Shown here: in pieces, positions 34,862 through 44,355 of the stretch
How the letters are laid out: every line of letters starts with the position of its first letter
Numbering within the stretch: position 1 is the first letter of the stretch
Source of the DNA: Mixta intestinalis
GTDB lineage: Bacteria > Pseudomonadota > Gammaproteobacteria > Enterobacterales > Enterobacteriaceae
Reading direction: 5' to 3'
Assembly: GCF_009914055.1 (NCBI RefSeq)
Contig: NZ_CP028271.1
Coordinates: 3,100,001 to 3,164,000 of the forward strand
Length of the DNA: 64,000 bases
Made by a program: the position numbers and the translations under genes
Notes under the pieces: generated by a model
Told to the model about the DNA's origin: nothing
The model's database searches: none
Seen by the model: the letters and a program-made list of their open reading frames with translations, nothing else

Positions 34862-37800
34862 GTGCGTGCCATCCTCTGTTTAATTCTTCTTTTTCTCTTC
34901 TCTCTGCCCACCTTCGCCGCCAGCGTACCTGATGCGGCGCAGGTGCGTCAGGAACTGGAGCAGGCTAAATCCGCCAAATCTTCACCGGCCCAGGCCGAAC
35001 TGGTGCAGACACTGGAGTCAGCATTAAGCTTTCTCGATGCCCGCAACGAATCGCTGGAGCGCGCAAAACAGTATCAGCAGGTGATTGATGATTTTCCCCG
35101 GCTGGCGCGTGAGCTGCGTCAGCAGATTGCCAGCCTGAACGATAACGTCCATACGCTGCGCAACGGCCTGACCAGCGCCGAGCTGGATCAGGAGATTTTG
35201 CAGGTCAGCAGCCAACTGCTGGAAGAAGGACGGCAGGCGCAACAGGAGCAGGATCGCGCCAGAGAAATCAGTGATTCGCTGAGCCAGCTGCCGCAGCAGC
35301 AAACCGAAGCGCGCCGAGCGCTTAGCGAAAGCGAGCGCGGTCTACAGGGGCAGACGGTTGCTTCCGGCGCAATAGCTCAGGCGCAGATTTACGCCCGCCA
35401 GGCAGAAGCCGCCTCGCTGAAGGCGCGGGTTGATGAGCTGGAGCTGGCGCAGCTTTCCGCCAACAATCGCCAGGAACTGGCGCGAATGCGTGCCACCGTG
35501 CATCAGAAAAAGTCAGAGCAGCTGGATGATTATTTGCAGGCGCTGCGTAACCAGCTAAACGGCCTGCGCCAGCGCGAAGCAGAACTGGCGCTGGAGCGTA
35601 CCGAGCAGCTGGCAGAAAACAGCGGCGATCTGCCCGCCTCGATTAGCGAACAGTTCCACGTTAACCGTGAACTCTCCTCGGCGCTCAATCAGCAGGCGCA
35701 ACGGCTCGATCTTATTGCCTCGCAGCAGCGTCAGGCAACCAACCAAACCATTCAGGTACGCCAGGCGCTCAGCACCATTCGCGAACAGTCGCAGTGGCTC
35801 GGCGCGTCTAATCTGTTGGGCGAAGCGCTGCGCGCGCAGGTAGCGCGTCTGCCGGAAATGCCGAAGTCGCAGCAGCTGGACAGCGAAATGGGCCAGCTAC
35901 GCGTACAGCGTCTGAGGTATGAAGATCTGCTCGGTCAACAGCAGCAGCTACGCCAGCTTCATCAGGAAAACGGCGAGCCGCTGACCAGCGAGCAGCGCCG
36001 CATTCTTGAAGCACAGATAAAAACGCAGCGCGAGCTGCTCGGCTCGCTGATTTCCGGCTGCGACACGCTGATTCTGGAAGTGACCAAGCTGAAAGTTGCT
36101 AACAGCCAGCTGGAAGATGCGCTGGATGAAATCAAAGAAGCCACGCATCGCTATCTGTTCTGGACGGCAGACGTTAATCCGTTAAGCCTCAGCTATCCGC
36201 TGGAAGTAGCGCGCGATCTGACGCAGCTGCTGTCGCTGGATACGCTGGGCCAGCTGGGTGGGGCGTTAATGATGATGGTTACCAGCCGTGAAACGGTGCT
36301 GCCGATTCTTGGTGCGGTGCTGCTAGTTGGCTTCAGCATTAGCTCACGTCGCCACTATAACGCTTTTCTGGCACGCGCCGCCGGACGCGTGGGTAAAGTC
36401 ACGCAGGATCATTTTGCCCTGACGCTGCGCACCGTCTTCTGGTCGATTCTGGTCGCCCTGCCCCTGCCGGTCCTGTGGGCCGCGTTTGGCTTTGGTCTAC
36501 AGCATGCCTGGCCTTATCCGGTGGCGGTGGCGATCGGCGACGGCGTCACCGCCACGCTGCCGCTGCTGTGGGCCTTTATGATCAGCGCCGCTTTCGCCCG
36601 TCCGAACGGGCTGTTTGTCGTGCATTTCCGCTGGCCACAGCGCCGGGTGGCGCGCGCCATGCGCTACTACTCGCTCTCTATCGGCTTTATCGTGCCGCTG
36701 ATTATGTTGCTGATTACCTTCGCTAATCTGGAGGATCGGCAGTTTTCCGCTACGCTGGGACGTCTCTGTTTTATCCTGATCTGCGGCGCGCTCAGTCTGG
36801 TAACCGTCAGCCTGAAGCGCGCAGGTATTCCGCTGTGGCTGGATAATGAGGGCAGCGGCGACAACATCATTAACCGCATCCTGTGGAATCTGCTGATTTG
36901 CATTCCGCTGACGGCGGCGCTGGCCTCCTGCACCGGCTACCTGGCAACGGCGCAGGCGCTGCTGGCGCGCCTGGAAACCTCAGTCGGCATCTGGTTCCTG
37001 CTGCTGGTGATTTACCATATTATCCGCCGCTGGATGCTGATTCAGCGGCGCCGCATCGCTTTCGATCGCGCCCGACAGCGTCGTGCCGATATGCTGGCGC
37101 ACCGCGCACGTGGCGAAGAAGAGACAACCGCAGATGGCGTGGAGATGGAAGAGCCGGTTATCGATCTGGATGCCATCAGCTCTCAGTCGCTGCGGCTGGT
37201 GCGCTCGATCCTGACGCTGATCGCGCTGCTGTCGATGATTGTGCTGTGGTCAGAGATCCACTCCGCCTTCGCCTTCCTGGAGAATATTCGCCTGTGGGAT
37301 GCCAGCAGCACGGTACAGGGCGTTGAGAGTCTGCATCCGATCACCCTGGGATCGGTGCTGATCGCCATTCTGATTTTTATCATTACTACACAGCTGGTAC
37401 GCAATATGCCCGCCCTGCTGGAGCTGGCGCTGTTGCAACATCTTAATCTGACGCCCGGCACCGGCTACGCCATTACTACCTTAACCAAGTACCTGCTGCT
37501 GCTGATCGGCGGCCTGCTGGGTTTTTCCATGATCGGTATCGAATGGTCAAAACTTCAGTGGCTGGTAGCGGCGCTCGGCGTAGGGTTAGGGTTCGGTTTA
37601 CAGGAGATCTTCGCCAACTTTATCTCCGGCCTGATCATTCTGTTTGAAAAACCGATCCGCATCGGCGATACGGTGACCATTCGCGATCTGACTGGCAGTA
37701 TTACCCGTATCAATACGCGTGCCACTACCATCAGCGACTGGGACCGCAAAGAGATTATCGTGCCGAACAAGGCATTTATTACCGAGCAGTTTGTTAACTG

Positions 37801-38179
37801 GTCGCTATCCGATTCGGTAACGCGCGTGGTACTGACCATACCCGCACCGGCAAGCGCCAATAGCGAAGAAGTGACTGCTATCCTGCGCCGTGCCAGCGAG
37901 CGTTGCAGCTACGTGCTTGATACGCCGCAGCCGGAGGTGTTTCTGGTGGACTTGCAGCAGGGGATTCAGCTGTTTGAGCTACGTATTCACGCCGCCGAGA
38001 TGGGGCACCGCATGCCGCTGCGCCATGAGCTGCATCAGCTGATTTTGCAAGGGTTCCGCGAGCATAATATTGAGATGCCGTTCCCCCCCTTCCAGGTGCG
38101 AATGGAGACGGCGGCAAAACGTACCGCCGCCAGCAACGGCGCGCCAGCAGCACGTACTTTTAAATCAGGCGGATTGTAA
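34862..38179 (+). CDS. mscM: Miniconductance mechanosensitive channel MscM (YjeP)
   Basis: This 1105-residue channel protects cells during osmotic downshock. A signal peptide (residues 1-19, ending TFAA) precedes a periplasmic region of about 440 residues built of long coiled coils rich in Gln, Glu and Arg. About eleven membrane spans follow from residue 475. The C-terminal MscS core contains the pore helix GVGLGFGLQEIFANFISG and the beta domain EKPIRIGDTVTIRDL, IVPNKAFI. The start is GTG. It ends 50 bases before the convergent epmA. Confidence 0.96.
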   Translation: MRAILCLILLFLFSLPTFAASVPDAAQVRQELEQAKSAKSSPAQAELVQTLESALSFLDARNESLERAKQYQQVIDDFPRLARELRQQIASLNDNVHTLRNGLTSAELDQEILQVSSQLLEEGRQAQQEQDRAREISDSLSQLPQQQTEARRALSESERGLQGQTVASGAIAQAQIYARQAEAASLKARVDELELAQLSANNRQELARMRATVHQKKSEQLDDYLQALRNQLNGLRQREAELALERTEQLAENSGDLPASISEQFHVNRELSSALNQQAQRLDLIASQQRQATNQTIQVRQALSTIREQSQWLGASNLLGEALRAQVARLPEMPKSQQLDSEMGQLRVQRLRYEDLLGQQQQLRQLHQENGEPLTSEQRRILEAQIKTQRELLGSLISGCDTLILEVTKLKVANSQLEDALDEIKEATHRYLFWTADVNPLSLSYPLEVARDLTQLLSLDTLGQLGGALMMMVTSRETVLPILGAVLLVGFSISSRRHYNAFLARAAGRVGKVTQDHFALTLRTVFWSILVALPLPVLWAAFGFGLQHAWPYPVAVAIGDGVTATLPLLWAFMISAAFARPNGLFVVHFRWPQRRVARAMRYYSLSIGFIVPLIMLLITFANLEDRQFSATLGRLCFILICGALSLVTVSLKRAGIPLWLDNEGSGDNIINRILWNLLICIPLTAALASCTGYLATAQALLARLETSVGIWFLLLVIYHIIRRWMLIQRRRIAFDRARQRRADMLAHRARGEEETTADGVEMEEPVIDLDAISSQSLRLVRSILTLIALLSMIVLWSEIHSAFAFLENIRLWDASSTVQGVESLHPITLGSVLIAILIFIITTQLVRNMPALLELALLQHLNLTPGTGYAITTLTKYLLLLIGGLLGFSMIGIEWSKLQWLVAALGVGLGFGLQEIFANFISGLIILFEKPIRIGDTVTIRDLTGSITRINTRATTISDWDRKEIIVPNKAFITEQFVNWSLSDSVTRVVLTIPAPASANSEEVTAILRRASERCSYVLDTPQPEVFLVDLQQGIQLFELRIHAAEMGHRMPLRHELHQLILQGFREHNIEMPFPPFQVRMETAAKRTAASNGAPAARTFKSGGL

Positions 38180-38228
38180 CGGTTTGGCGGGGCTGATGGG
38201 GAAGCGGCGTTTGCCCTTCCCCGTGGGC

Positions 38229-39206
38229 TTAACAGCGATCCACCGGGAACGCGATTACTTCGCTGAGCGATTCCGCTTTCAGCGCCAGCATAATCAACCG
38301 ATCGACACCCAATGCCACGCCTGAACAGGCTGGCATACCATGCTCCAGCGCGGCAAGCAGATTATTATCGATAGGCTGCTGCGGCAGGCCACGCGCCGCG
38401 CGCCGACGATTATCCTGCTCAAAACGCTGGCGCTGTTCGCGTGCATCGGTCAGCTCACGGAAACCGTTCGCCAGTTCAATACCTTTAAAGTAAACCTCAA
38501 AACGCTCCGCCACGCGATGGTCTTCGGTACTGATCTCCGCCAGCGCCGCCTGCGTTGCCGGGAAGTGATAGATAAAAGCCGGTTTATCCTGACCGATCTT
38601 CGGCTCCACGCCCAGCATAAACAGCAGTTGCAGCAGCGTATCGCGATCCTCTTCGGCGTTCGCCAGCTCACCTTCGCCAAGCTTTTCAGCCGCTTCGCGC
38701 AGCTGCGCTTTATCTGCAGAGAGCGGGTCAATATTCAGGTGACGAATGAACGCCTGCTGATAAGAGAGCGACTCCGCTGGCTGGCACTCCAGCACCTGCT
38801 GCAACAGATCGTCCACCTCATTCATCAGACGATACATATCATAGTGCGGACGATACCACTCCAGCATGGTAAATTCAGGGTTATGGTGACGTCCCGCTTC
38901 TTCATTGCGGAAGCTGCGTCCCATTTGATAGATCGGCCCGCTGCCCGCCGCCAGCAGACGTTTCATATGATATTCCGGGCTGGTCATTAACCAGAGGTCT
39001 ATACCCTGCGAAGCGCCGGGACCGACAAAACGCGTCTGGAAAGTAACCAAGTGGATATCGGTTACCGTTGCCTGACTCATTGCCGGGGTTTCCACCTCCA
39101 GTACACCGCGGTCAGCGAAAAAACGTCGAATTTCCGCCAGGATTTGTCCGCGTTTCAGCAGGTTAGAGATGGGCGCGCTCGGCTGCCAGCTTGCCGTTTC
39201 GCTCAT
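38229..39206 (-). CDS. epmA: Elongation factor P--(R)-beta-lysine ligase EpmA
   Basis: This 325-residue class-II lysyl-tRNA synthetase paralog lacks the anticodon-binding domain. It attaches (R)-beta-lysine to Lys34 of EF-P. Class II motifs are visible: RFFADRGVLEVETPAMS (motif 1 region), SFRNEEAGRHHNPEFTMLEWY (motif 2, quoted in part as FRNEEAGRHHNPEF), and GVALGVDRLIMLAL (motif 3). The substrate efp and the beta-lysine mutase epmB are also in this window. It is divergent from frdA, with a 209-base shared upstream region. Confidence 0.97.
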   Translation of the reverse strand: MSETASWQPSAPISNLLKRGQILAEIRRFFADRGVLEVETPAMSQATVTDIHLVTFQTRFVGPGASQGIDLWLMTSPEYHMKRLLAAGSGPIYQMGRSFRNEEAGRHHNPEFTMLEWYRPHYDMYRLMNEVDDLLQQVLECQPAESLSYQQAFIRHLNIDPLSADKAQLREAAEKLGEGELANAEEDRDTLLQLLFMLGVEPKIGQDKPAFIYHFPATQAALAEISTEDHRVAERFEVYFKGIELANGFRELTDAREQRQRFEQDNRRRAARGLPQQPIDNNLLAALEHGMPACSGVALGVDRLIMLALKAESLSEVIAFPVDRC

Positions 39207-39415
39207 AGGGTTTACTCCTCAGTCAAACAAGGGGATGCAGTCTACTCGTATCGCCGTTGCCAGACAAATCTCCGCCGAGAAAACCAGCACATTTTTATTA
39301 CTTCCTCTGAAGCTTTTTCCAGCGCGAATACCTGAGCACATCAAATTTACCCACGACAAGCTGACATATACTCGCTAACTCTAAAGTATTACCCGACATT
39401 CGCAGGGAGGTAACA

Positions 39416-41206
39416 GTGCAAAGCATAAAAGCCGATCTTATCATTGTCGGCGCTGGCGGAGCCGGTTTGCGGGCGGCGATTGCTGCTGCTGAAGCGCATC
39501 CTCAGTTATCCATCGCCCTTGTATCAAAAGTCTATCCGATGCGCAGCCACAGCGTGGCTGCCGAAGGCGGTGCCGCCGCCGTAACCCAACGCCATGACAG
39601 TTTCGACGCTCATTTTCAGGATACCGTGTCAGGCGGAGACTGGCTGTGCGAGCAGGATGTGGTGGATTACTTTGTACGCCACTGTCCACAGGAAATGATC
39701 CAGCTGGAACAGTGGGGCTGCCCGTGGAGCCGTAAGGCAGACGGTAGTATCAATGTGCGTCGCTTTGGCGGCATGAAGATAGAACGTACCTGGTTCGCCG
39801 CCGATAAAACCGGCTTTCATATGCTGCATACGCTGTTTCAGACCTCGCTGAAATACCCGCAAATCCGTCGTTTCGACGAACATTTCGTGTTGGATCTGCT
39901 GGTAGATGACGGTCGGGTTGGCGGGCTGGTTGCGCTGAATATGATGGAAGGAACCCTGGTCACGCTGCGCGCCGGAGCGGTAGTGCTGGCAACCGGCGGT
40001 GCCGGACGCGTCTATCGCTATAACACCAACGGCAGTATCGTGACCGGCGATGGTATGGGTATGGCGCTACGCCACGGCGTGCCGCTGCGCGATATGGAGT
40101 TCGTACAGTATCACCCTACCGGCCTGCCTGGTTCCGGCATCCTGATGACGGAAGGCTGCCGCGGCGAAGGCGGCATTCTGGTCAATAAAGATGGCTATCG
40201 CTATCTACAGGATTACGGCATGGGCCCGGAAACCCCGCCGGGCGAGCCGAAAAATAAATATATGGAGCTGGGCCCGCGTGACAAAGTATCGCAGGCCTTT
40301 TGGCATGAGCTGCGTGCCGGACGCACTATCTCAACGCCACGCGGCGAAGTTGTACATCTCGATCTGCGCCACCTCGGCGCGAAAAAGCTGCACGAACGCC
40401 TGCCGTTTATCTGCGAGCTAAGCAAAGCCTATGTTGGCGTCGATCCGGTCACCACACCGATTCCGGTACGGCCTACGGCACATTACACTATGGGCGGCAT
40501 TGAAACCGACGCGCGTGGCGAAACGCGGATCAAGGGCCTGTTCGCTGCCGGGGAGTGCGCCTCTATCGGCCTGCACGGTGCTAACCGGCTGGGCTCAAAC
40601 TCGCTGGCGGAGCTGGTAGTATTCGGGCGGCTGGCTGGCGAACAGGCGGCAGAACGGGCGCTGGAATTCCAGGGCGATAATGACAGCGCGCTGGAAGCCC
40701 AGGCGCAGGACGTTGAGCAACGCCTGATCGCGCGGATCAATCAGTCAGGTAAAGAGCGCTGGTCAACGCTGCGGGACGAAATGGGACGCAGTATGGAAGA
40801 AGGCTGTGGTATCTACCGCACTACCGAGCTGATGCAGCAGACGATCGATAAGCTGGCGGAGCTGAAACACCGCTTCCGGCAGTTACATATCAGCGACAGC
40901 AGCAGCGTATTCAATACCGAATTACTTTATAGCCTGGAGCTGGAACACAGTCTGGATGTCGCCGAATGTATGGCGCATTCCGCTCTCCACCGTAAAGAGT
41001 CACGCGGTGCCCATCAGCGGCTGGACGAAGGCTGCCAGCAGCGCGATGATGAAAACTATCTGCATCATACCCTGACCTTCTACAACACCGACGGTGCGCC
41101 GCGTATTGAAACTTCGCCGGTGAAGATTACCCAACTGCCACCCGCAAAACGACTTTATGGTGCGGAGGCGGACGCCGCGCATGCTCAGGAGGCGAAACAT
41201 GGATAA
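39416..41206 (+). CDS. frdA: Fumarate reductase flavoprotein subunit FrdA
   Basis: This 596-residue catalytic subunit reduces fumarate to succinate in anaerobic respiration. The Rossmann motif VGAGGAGLRAAIAAAEA binds FAD. The histidine in RSHSVAAEGG carries the covalent FAD. HPTGLPGSGILMTEGCRGEG and the active-site region around RPTAHYTMGGI are present. The start is GTG with GGGAGG 6 bases upstream. The stop codon overlaps the frdB start, so subunit synthesis is coupled. I could not recognise an FNR box upstream by eye. Confidence 0.98.
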   Translation: MQSIKADLIIVGAGGAGLRAAIAAAEAHPQLSIALVSKVYPMRSHSVAAEGGAAAVTQRHDSFDAHFQDTVSGGDWLCEQDVVDYFVRHCPQEMIQLEQWGCPWSRKADGSINVRRFGGMKIERTWFAADKTGFHMLHTLFQTSLKYPQIRRFDEHFVLDLLVDDGRVGGLVALNMMEGTLVTLRAGAVVLATGGAGRVYRYNTNGSIVTGDGMGMALRHGVPLRDMEFVQYHPTGLPGSGILMTEGCRGEGGILVNKDGYRYLQDYGMGPETPPGEPKNKYMELGPRDKVSQAFWHELRAGRTISTPRGEVVHLDLRHLGAKKLHERLPFICELSKAYVGVDPVTTPIPVRPTAHYTMGGIETDARGETRIKGLFAAGECASIGLHGANRLGSNSLAELVVFGRLAGEQAAERALEFQGDNDSALEAQAQDVEQRLIARINQSGKERWSTLRDEMGRSMEEGCGIYRTTELMQQTIDKLAELKHRFRQLHISDSSSVFNTELLYSLELEHSLDVAECMAHSALHRKESRGAHQRLDEGCQQRDDENYLHHTLTFYNTDGAPRIETSPVKITQLPPAKRLYGAEADAAHAQEAKHG

Positions 41207-41933
41207 GCAGCCAACCTTAACCCTGACGCTTCAGCGCTACAACCCGGAGCAGGACGACGCGCCGCATGATGAGCGCTATCCCGTGCCCTGGGATGAACAG
41301 ACCTCGCTGCTGGATGCGCTGGGCTATATCAAGGATAACCTCGCCTTCGATCTCGCCTGGCGCTGGTCCTGCCGTATGGCAATTTGCGGTTCCTGCGGCA
41401 TGATGGTTAACGGCGTGCCTAAGCTCGCCTGCAAAACCTTTCTGCGTGACTATCCCAACGGTCTGCGGGTCGCGCCGCTGGCTAACTTTCCGGTAGAGCG
41501 CGATCTGGTGGTAGATATGAGCCGTTTTATTGAAGGCCTGGAGGCGATTAAGCCTTATATCATCGGCAATCCGCGTATTCCGGCGCAGGGCGCAAACCCG
41601 CAGACGCCTACGCAGTTGGCGCGTTATCACCAGTTCTCCAGCTGTATCAACTGCGGCCTGTGCTATGCCGCCTGCCCACAGTTTGCCCTGAATCCTGAGT
41701 TCATCGGCCCTGCGGCGATCGCGCTGGCACAGCGTTATAACCTCGACAGTCGCGATCGCGGCAAATCGGAGCGGATGGCGCTGCTGAACGGTGAAAACGG
41801 CGTCTGGTCCTGTACCTTTGTTGGCTATTGCTCTGAAGTCTGCCCTAAGCATGTCGATCCGGCGGCGGCAATCCAGCAGGGTAAAGTCGCCAGCGCGCAG
41901 GATTACCTTATCGCCCGGCTGAAGCCGCACTAA
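41199..41933 (+). CDS. frdB: Fumarate reductase iron-sulfur subunit FrdB
   Basis: This 244-residue subunit carries electrons from menaquinol to FrdA through three clusters. The 2Fe-2S ligands are in CRMAICGSCGMMVNG and the following Cys of PKLAC. The 4Fe-4S and 3Fe-4S ligands are in CINCGLCYAACP and CSEVCPKHVD. I start at MDKQPTLTL, since longer frames upstream lie within frdA; the overlap with frdA is 8 bases. The length equals that of E. coli FrdB. Confidence 0.98.
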   Translation: MDKQPTLTLTLQRYNPEQDDAPHDERYPVPWDEQTSLLDALGYIKDNLAFDLAWRWSCRMAICGSCGMMVNGVPKLACKTFLRDYPNGLRVAPLANFPVERDLVVDMSRFIEGLEAIKPYIIGNPRIPAQGANPQTPTQLARYHQFSSCINCGLCYAACPQFALNPEFIGPAAIALAQRYNLDSRDRGKSERMALLNGENGVWSCTFVGYCSEVCPKHVDPAAAIQQGKVASAQDYLIARLKPH

Positions 41934-41943
41934 GGAGCTTTTG

Positions 41944-42339
41944 ATGATAAGTAAACGCAAACCCTGGACAGCGCCGGTCACCGCCAGCTGGTGGCGACAG
42001 CTACCCTTTTATCGCTTCTATATGCTGCGTGAAGGCACGGCGATTCCGGCACTGTGGTTTAGCCTGGAACTGATTTTCGCGCTCTATGCGTTAAAACATG
42101 GCGCCGAACAGTGGGCATCCTTTGTCACCTTTCTGCAAAACCCGCTGGTGCTGGTACTCAATCTGATTGCGCTGGCGGCGGCGCTGCTGCACAGCAAAAC
42201 CTGGTTTGAGCTGGCACCCAAGGCAGCCATCGTGATGGTCAAAGGTGAAAAGCTGAAGCCGCAGCCGATTATCGTGGCGCTGTGGATCGTGACGCTGCTG
42301 GTGACCATCACCGTGCTCTGGCTGGCGTTAAACGCGTAA
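41944..42339 (+). CDS. frdC: Fumarate reductase membrane anchor FrdC
   Basis: This 131-residue anchor has three membrane spans (about 30-50, 65-85, 108-128). WWRQLPFYRFYMLREGTAIP is the conserved N-terminal region, with the quinone-binding glutamate in LREGTA. The ATG at 41944 is chosen over an adjacent TTG because it gives the family length of 131; AAGGAG lies 8 bases before it. Together with FrdD it binds menaquinone and holds FrdAB at the membrane. Confidence 0.96.
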   Translation: MISKRKPWTAPVTASWWRQLPFYRFYMLREGTAIPALWFSLELIFALYALKHGAEQWASFVTFLQNPLVLVLNLIALAAALLHSKTWFELAPKAAIVMVKGEKLKPQPIIVALWIVTLLVTITVLWLALNA

Positions 42340-42349
42340 GGAGGAAAAG

Positions 42350-42703
42350 ATGCAACAACCACAACGATCGGATGAGCCGATTTTTTGGGGGCTGTTTGGT
42401 GCGGGCGGTATGTGGGCAGCGATCGTCTCGCCGGTAGCTGTGCTGCTGGTTGGCCTGCTGCTGCCGCTGGGATGGTGGCCTGAAGGCACATTAAGCTATG
42501 ATCGTATTATGGAATTTGCCACCACGTTTACAGGTCGCGGCCTGATTTTCCTGACGATCGTGATGCCACTGTGGTGCGCGCTGCATCGTCTGCATCATGG
42601 CGCGCACGATTTAATGATTACGCTTCCCGCCAGCAAATGGCTGTTTTACGGCGCAGCCGCCATCCTGACGGTGATTGCCGCAGTCGGCGTGTTAACGCTT
42701 TAA
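42350..42703 (+). CDS. frdD: Fumarate reductase membrane anchor FrdD
   Basis: This 117-residue anchor has three membrane spans (about 14-36, 57-78, 96-116) and the conserved HRLHHGAHDL segment. It completes the FrdABCD complex. AAGGAGG precedes the ATG. Its stop codon is one base away from the stop of the convergent flagellin gene, with no room for a terminator between them. In E. coli ampC follows at this point. Confidence 0.96.
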   Translation: MQQPQRSDEPIFWGLFGAGGMWAAIVSPVAVLLVGLLLPLGWWPEGTLSYDRIMEFATTFTGRGLIFLTIVMPLWCALHRLHHGAHDLMITLPASKWLFYGAAAILTVIAAVGVLTL

Positions 42704-42704
42704 A

Positions 42705-44156
42705 TCAGCCTTTCAGCAAAGAAAGCATCATCTGCGGCTGCTGGTTCGCCTGTACCAGCACCGCATTGCTGGCCTGCTGAATAATCTGCGCCTTTGTCAT
42801 TTCCGACGCTTCCTGCGCATAATCCGCATCCATAATCCGGCTACGCGCCGCCGTAGTAGCCAGCGTCTGCTGTGACAGCGAGGCTTTAGCTGACGTCAGG
42901 CTGTTGATGGTTGCGCCATAGTCACCGCGATAGCCGCTAACGGTTTGCAGCGCCTTATCCAGCGCACCCAGCGCTTTTTCCGCTTCGTCTTGAGGATTGA
43001 GACGCGTTGTCGTCAGCCCCAGCGAAGCGCTGTCGGAAGGCGTCGGCGCAATGGTTTTAGTCTGTAGCGCATCGCCGAAATTAGCGCTGGTAACAATCTG
43101 CGTTGCGCTGCTCACCTTTTCCGGCTTGGGCGGAGAATAGGTAGGCGTTGGCATATTGTCCCAGGTCATCCGCGCCGAGAAAGAACCGTTTCCCACCACC
43201 ATCACCACCAGATCTTCGGTAACGTTGTTGATGTACACGCGTTCCTGCGTGTGGGTGCTGGCAACCTGGCCGTTGTTAAAATCGCCGCTGGTGGCGTCTT
43301 CATAACGATCGCCATCTCCGCTGTAGGCGATCGACATACCGTTATAGTTTTGCGTGGCGCTGCCGTTCAGATTCCAGGCACTGCCCCCTTGCGTCAACAT
43401 CGCATCATCATAGCTGGCCCCAGGCAGAAAACCGTTCGATTCAGTGATAATGCTGCTGTTGGCCTGCCCCGTACTGGTAATGCCCTTACTAACCCAGGTG
43501 TAATCGGGATCGCTGCCGTTTAACGGCGTACCAACCAAATGCTTGCCGTCACGCGTAAAAATCTGGATATCGTCATCGAAACCGAAAGAGTCGATATTCA
43601 TTGTTACATTCGTCGCGCCCGCAGGAATATAGGCCAGCGACACGATGCCTGAACCAAAACTATAGTTAGTACCGGGCGTAGGAAATTTGCTGGTTGCTGG
43701 CGGAACATTGCCCAGCTTTAACGGCAAATCGGCTACTGCTGGTGCCAGCGGGTATTTACCAAAGATCTCGGTGTTGCTGGCGATCTGATCGATAGTGCCA
43801 CTGATTTGTTGAAATTCATCCTGCAAACTTTGCCGATCGCTGTCCGATAACGCATCGTTTACCGAACGTATCGCCAGCGATTTTGCCCGGATCAGCAGCT
43901 GGGAAATGGTATCCAGGCCGCCGTCAGCCGTTTCTGACAGGCTAATACCATCGTCAAGGCCACGCGAAATAACGCTGTCGGCCCCGATATTGGCTGTCAT
44001 GCGGTTTGATATCGCCTGCCCGGCGGCGTCATCTTTCGCACTGTTAATCCGTAAACCGGAGGAAAGGCGCGTAAGCGTCTGGCTAAGAGAAGAAGCATCC
44101 TTTGCCTGATTTTTCAGCACGTTGGCTGATAACAGATTACTGTTTATGCTCGCCAT
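42705..44156 (-). CDS. Orphan flagellin with unusual central domain
   Basis: This 483-residue protein has flagellin ends. The N-terminal D0-D1 part (about 1-140) reads MASINSNLLSANVL, RLSSGLRINSAKDDAAGQAI, and the C-terminal D1-D0 part (from about 390) ends QASNAVLVQANQQPQMMLSLLKG (in part: VLVQANQQPQMML). The middle, about residues 140-370, is not a common D2/D3; its strands (ATNVTMNIDSFGFDDDIQIF, VVMVVGNGSFSARM) suggest a beta-sandwich similar to pre-peptidase C-terminal domains. I start at MASINS because the flagellin motif begins there and a sigma-28-like promoter ends 40 bases upstream. No other flagellar gene is in the window. It occupies the ampC position of E. coli. Confidence 0.9.
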   Translation of the reverse strand: MASINSNLLSANVLKNQAKDASSLSQTLTRLSSGLRINSAKDDAAGQAISNRMTANIGADSVISRGLDDGISLSETADGGLDTISQLLIRAKSLAIRSVNDALSDSDRQSLQDEFQQISGTIDQIASNTEIFGKYPLAPAVADLPLKLGNVPPATSKFPTPGTNYSFGSGIVSLAYIPAGATNVTMNIDSFGFDDDIQIFTRDGKHLVGTPLNGSDPDYTWVSKGITSTGQANSSIITESNGFLPGASYDDAMLTQGGSAWNLNGSATQNYNGMSIAYSGDGDRYEDATSGDFNNGQVASTHTQERVYINNVTEDLVVMVVGNGSFSARMTWDNMPTPTYSPPKPEKVSSATQIVTSANFGDALQTKTIAPTPSDSASLGLTTTRLNPQDEAEKALGALDKALQTVSGYRGDYGATINSLTSAKASLSQQTLATTAARSRIMDADYAQEASEMTKAQIIQQASNAVLVQANQQPQMMLSLLKG

Positions 44157-44196
44157 GATAAGAAATTCTTCACTGAAAGTTATCTGAGTAGCTGGA

Positions 44197-44223
44197 TTAT
44201 CGGCGTAGCACACGCTCTCTTTA
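44197..44223 (-). promoter_or_regulatory. Candidate sigma-28 (FliA) promoter for the orphan flagellin
   Basis: On the minus strand TAAAGAGA, an 11-base spacer and a perfect GCCGATAA match the FliA consensus (TAAAGTTT-N11-GCCGATAA). It lies 41 bases upstream of the flagellin ATG. The match includes all invariant positions of the -10 element. Confidence 0.8.
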
Positions 44224-44355
44224 GCACGTTTACATTCTTCTAAGGCCTGGCCCGACAAGGCTTAGCACATTTTTTTCCGCTTTTTAACTGCCCGGTGCGC
44301 AGAGTCCATTTCGGCCACCTATACTTAAGCTATTAGAACTTATCAGGAAAGCGCT

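Noticed and set aside
39207..39415. Search for FNR or NarL sites between epmA and frdA
   Set aside because: Such control is expected from E. coli, but only isolated half-sites such as ATCAA are visible, so no site is called.
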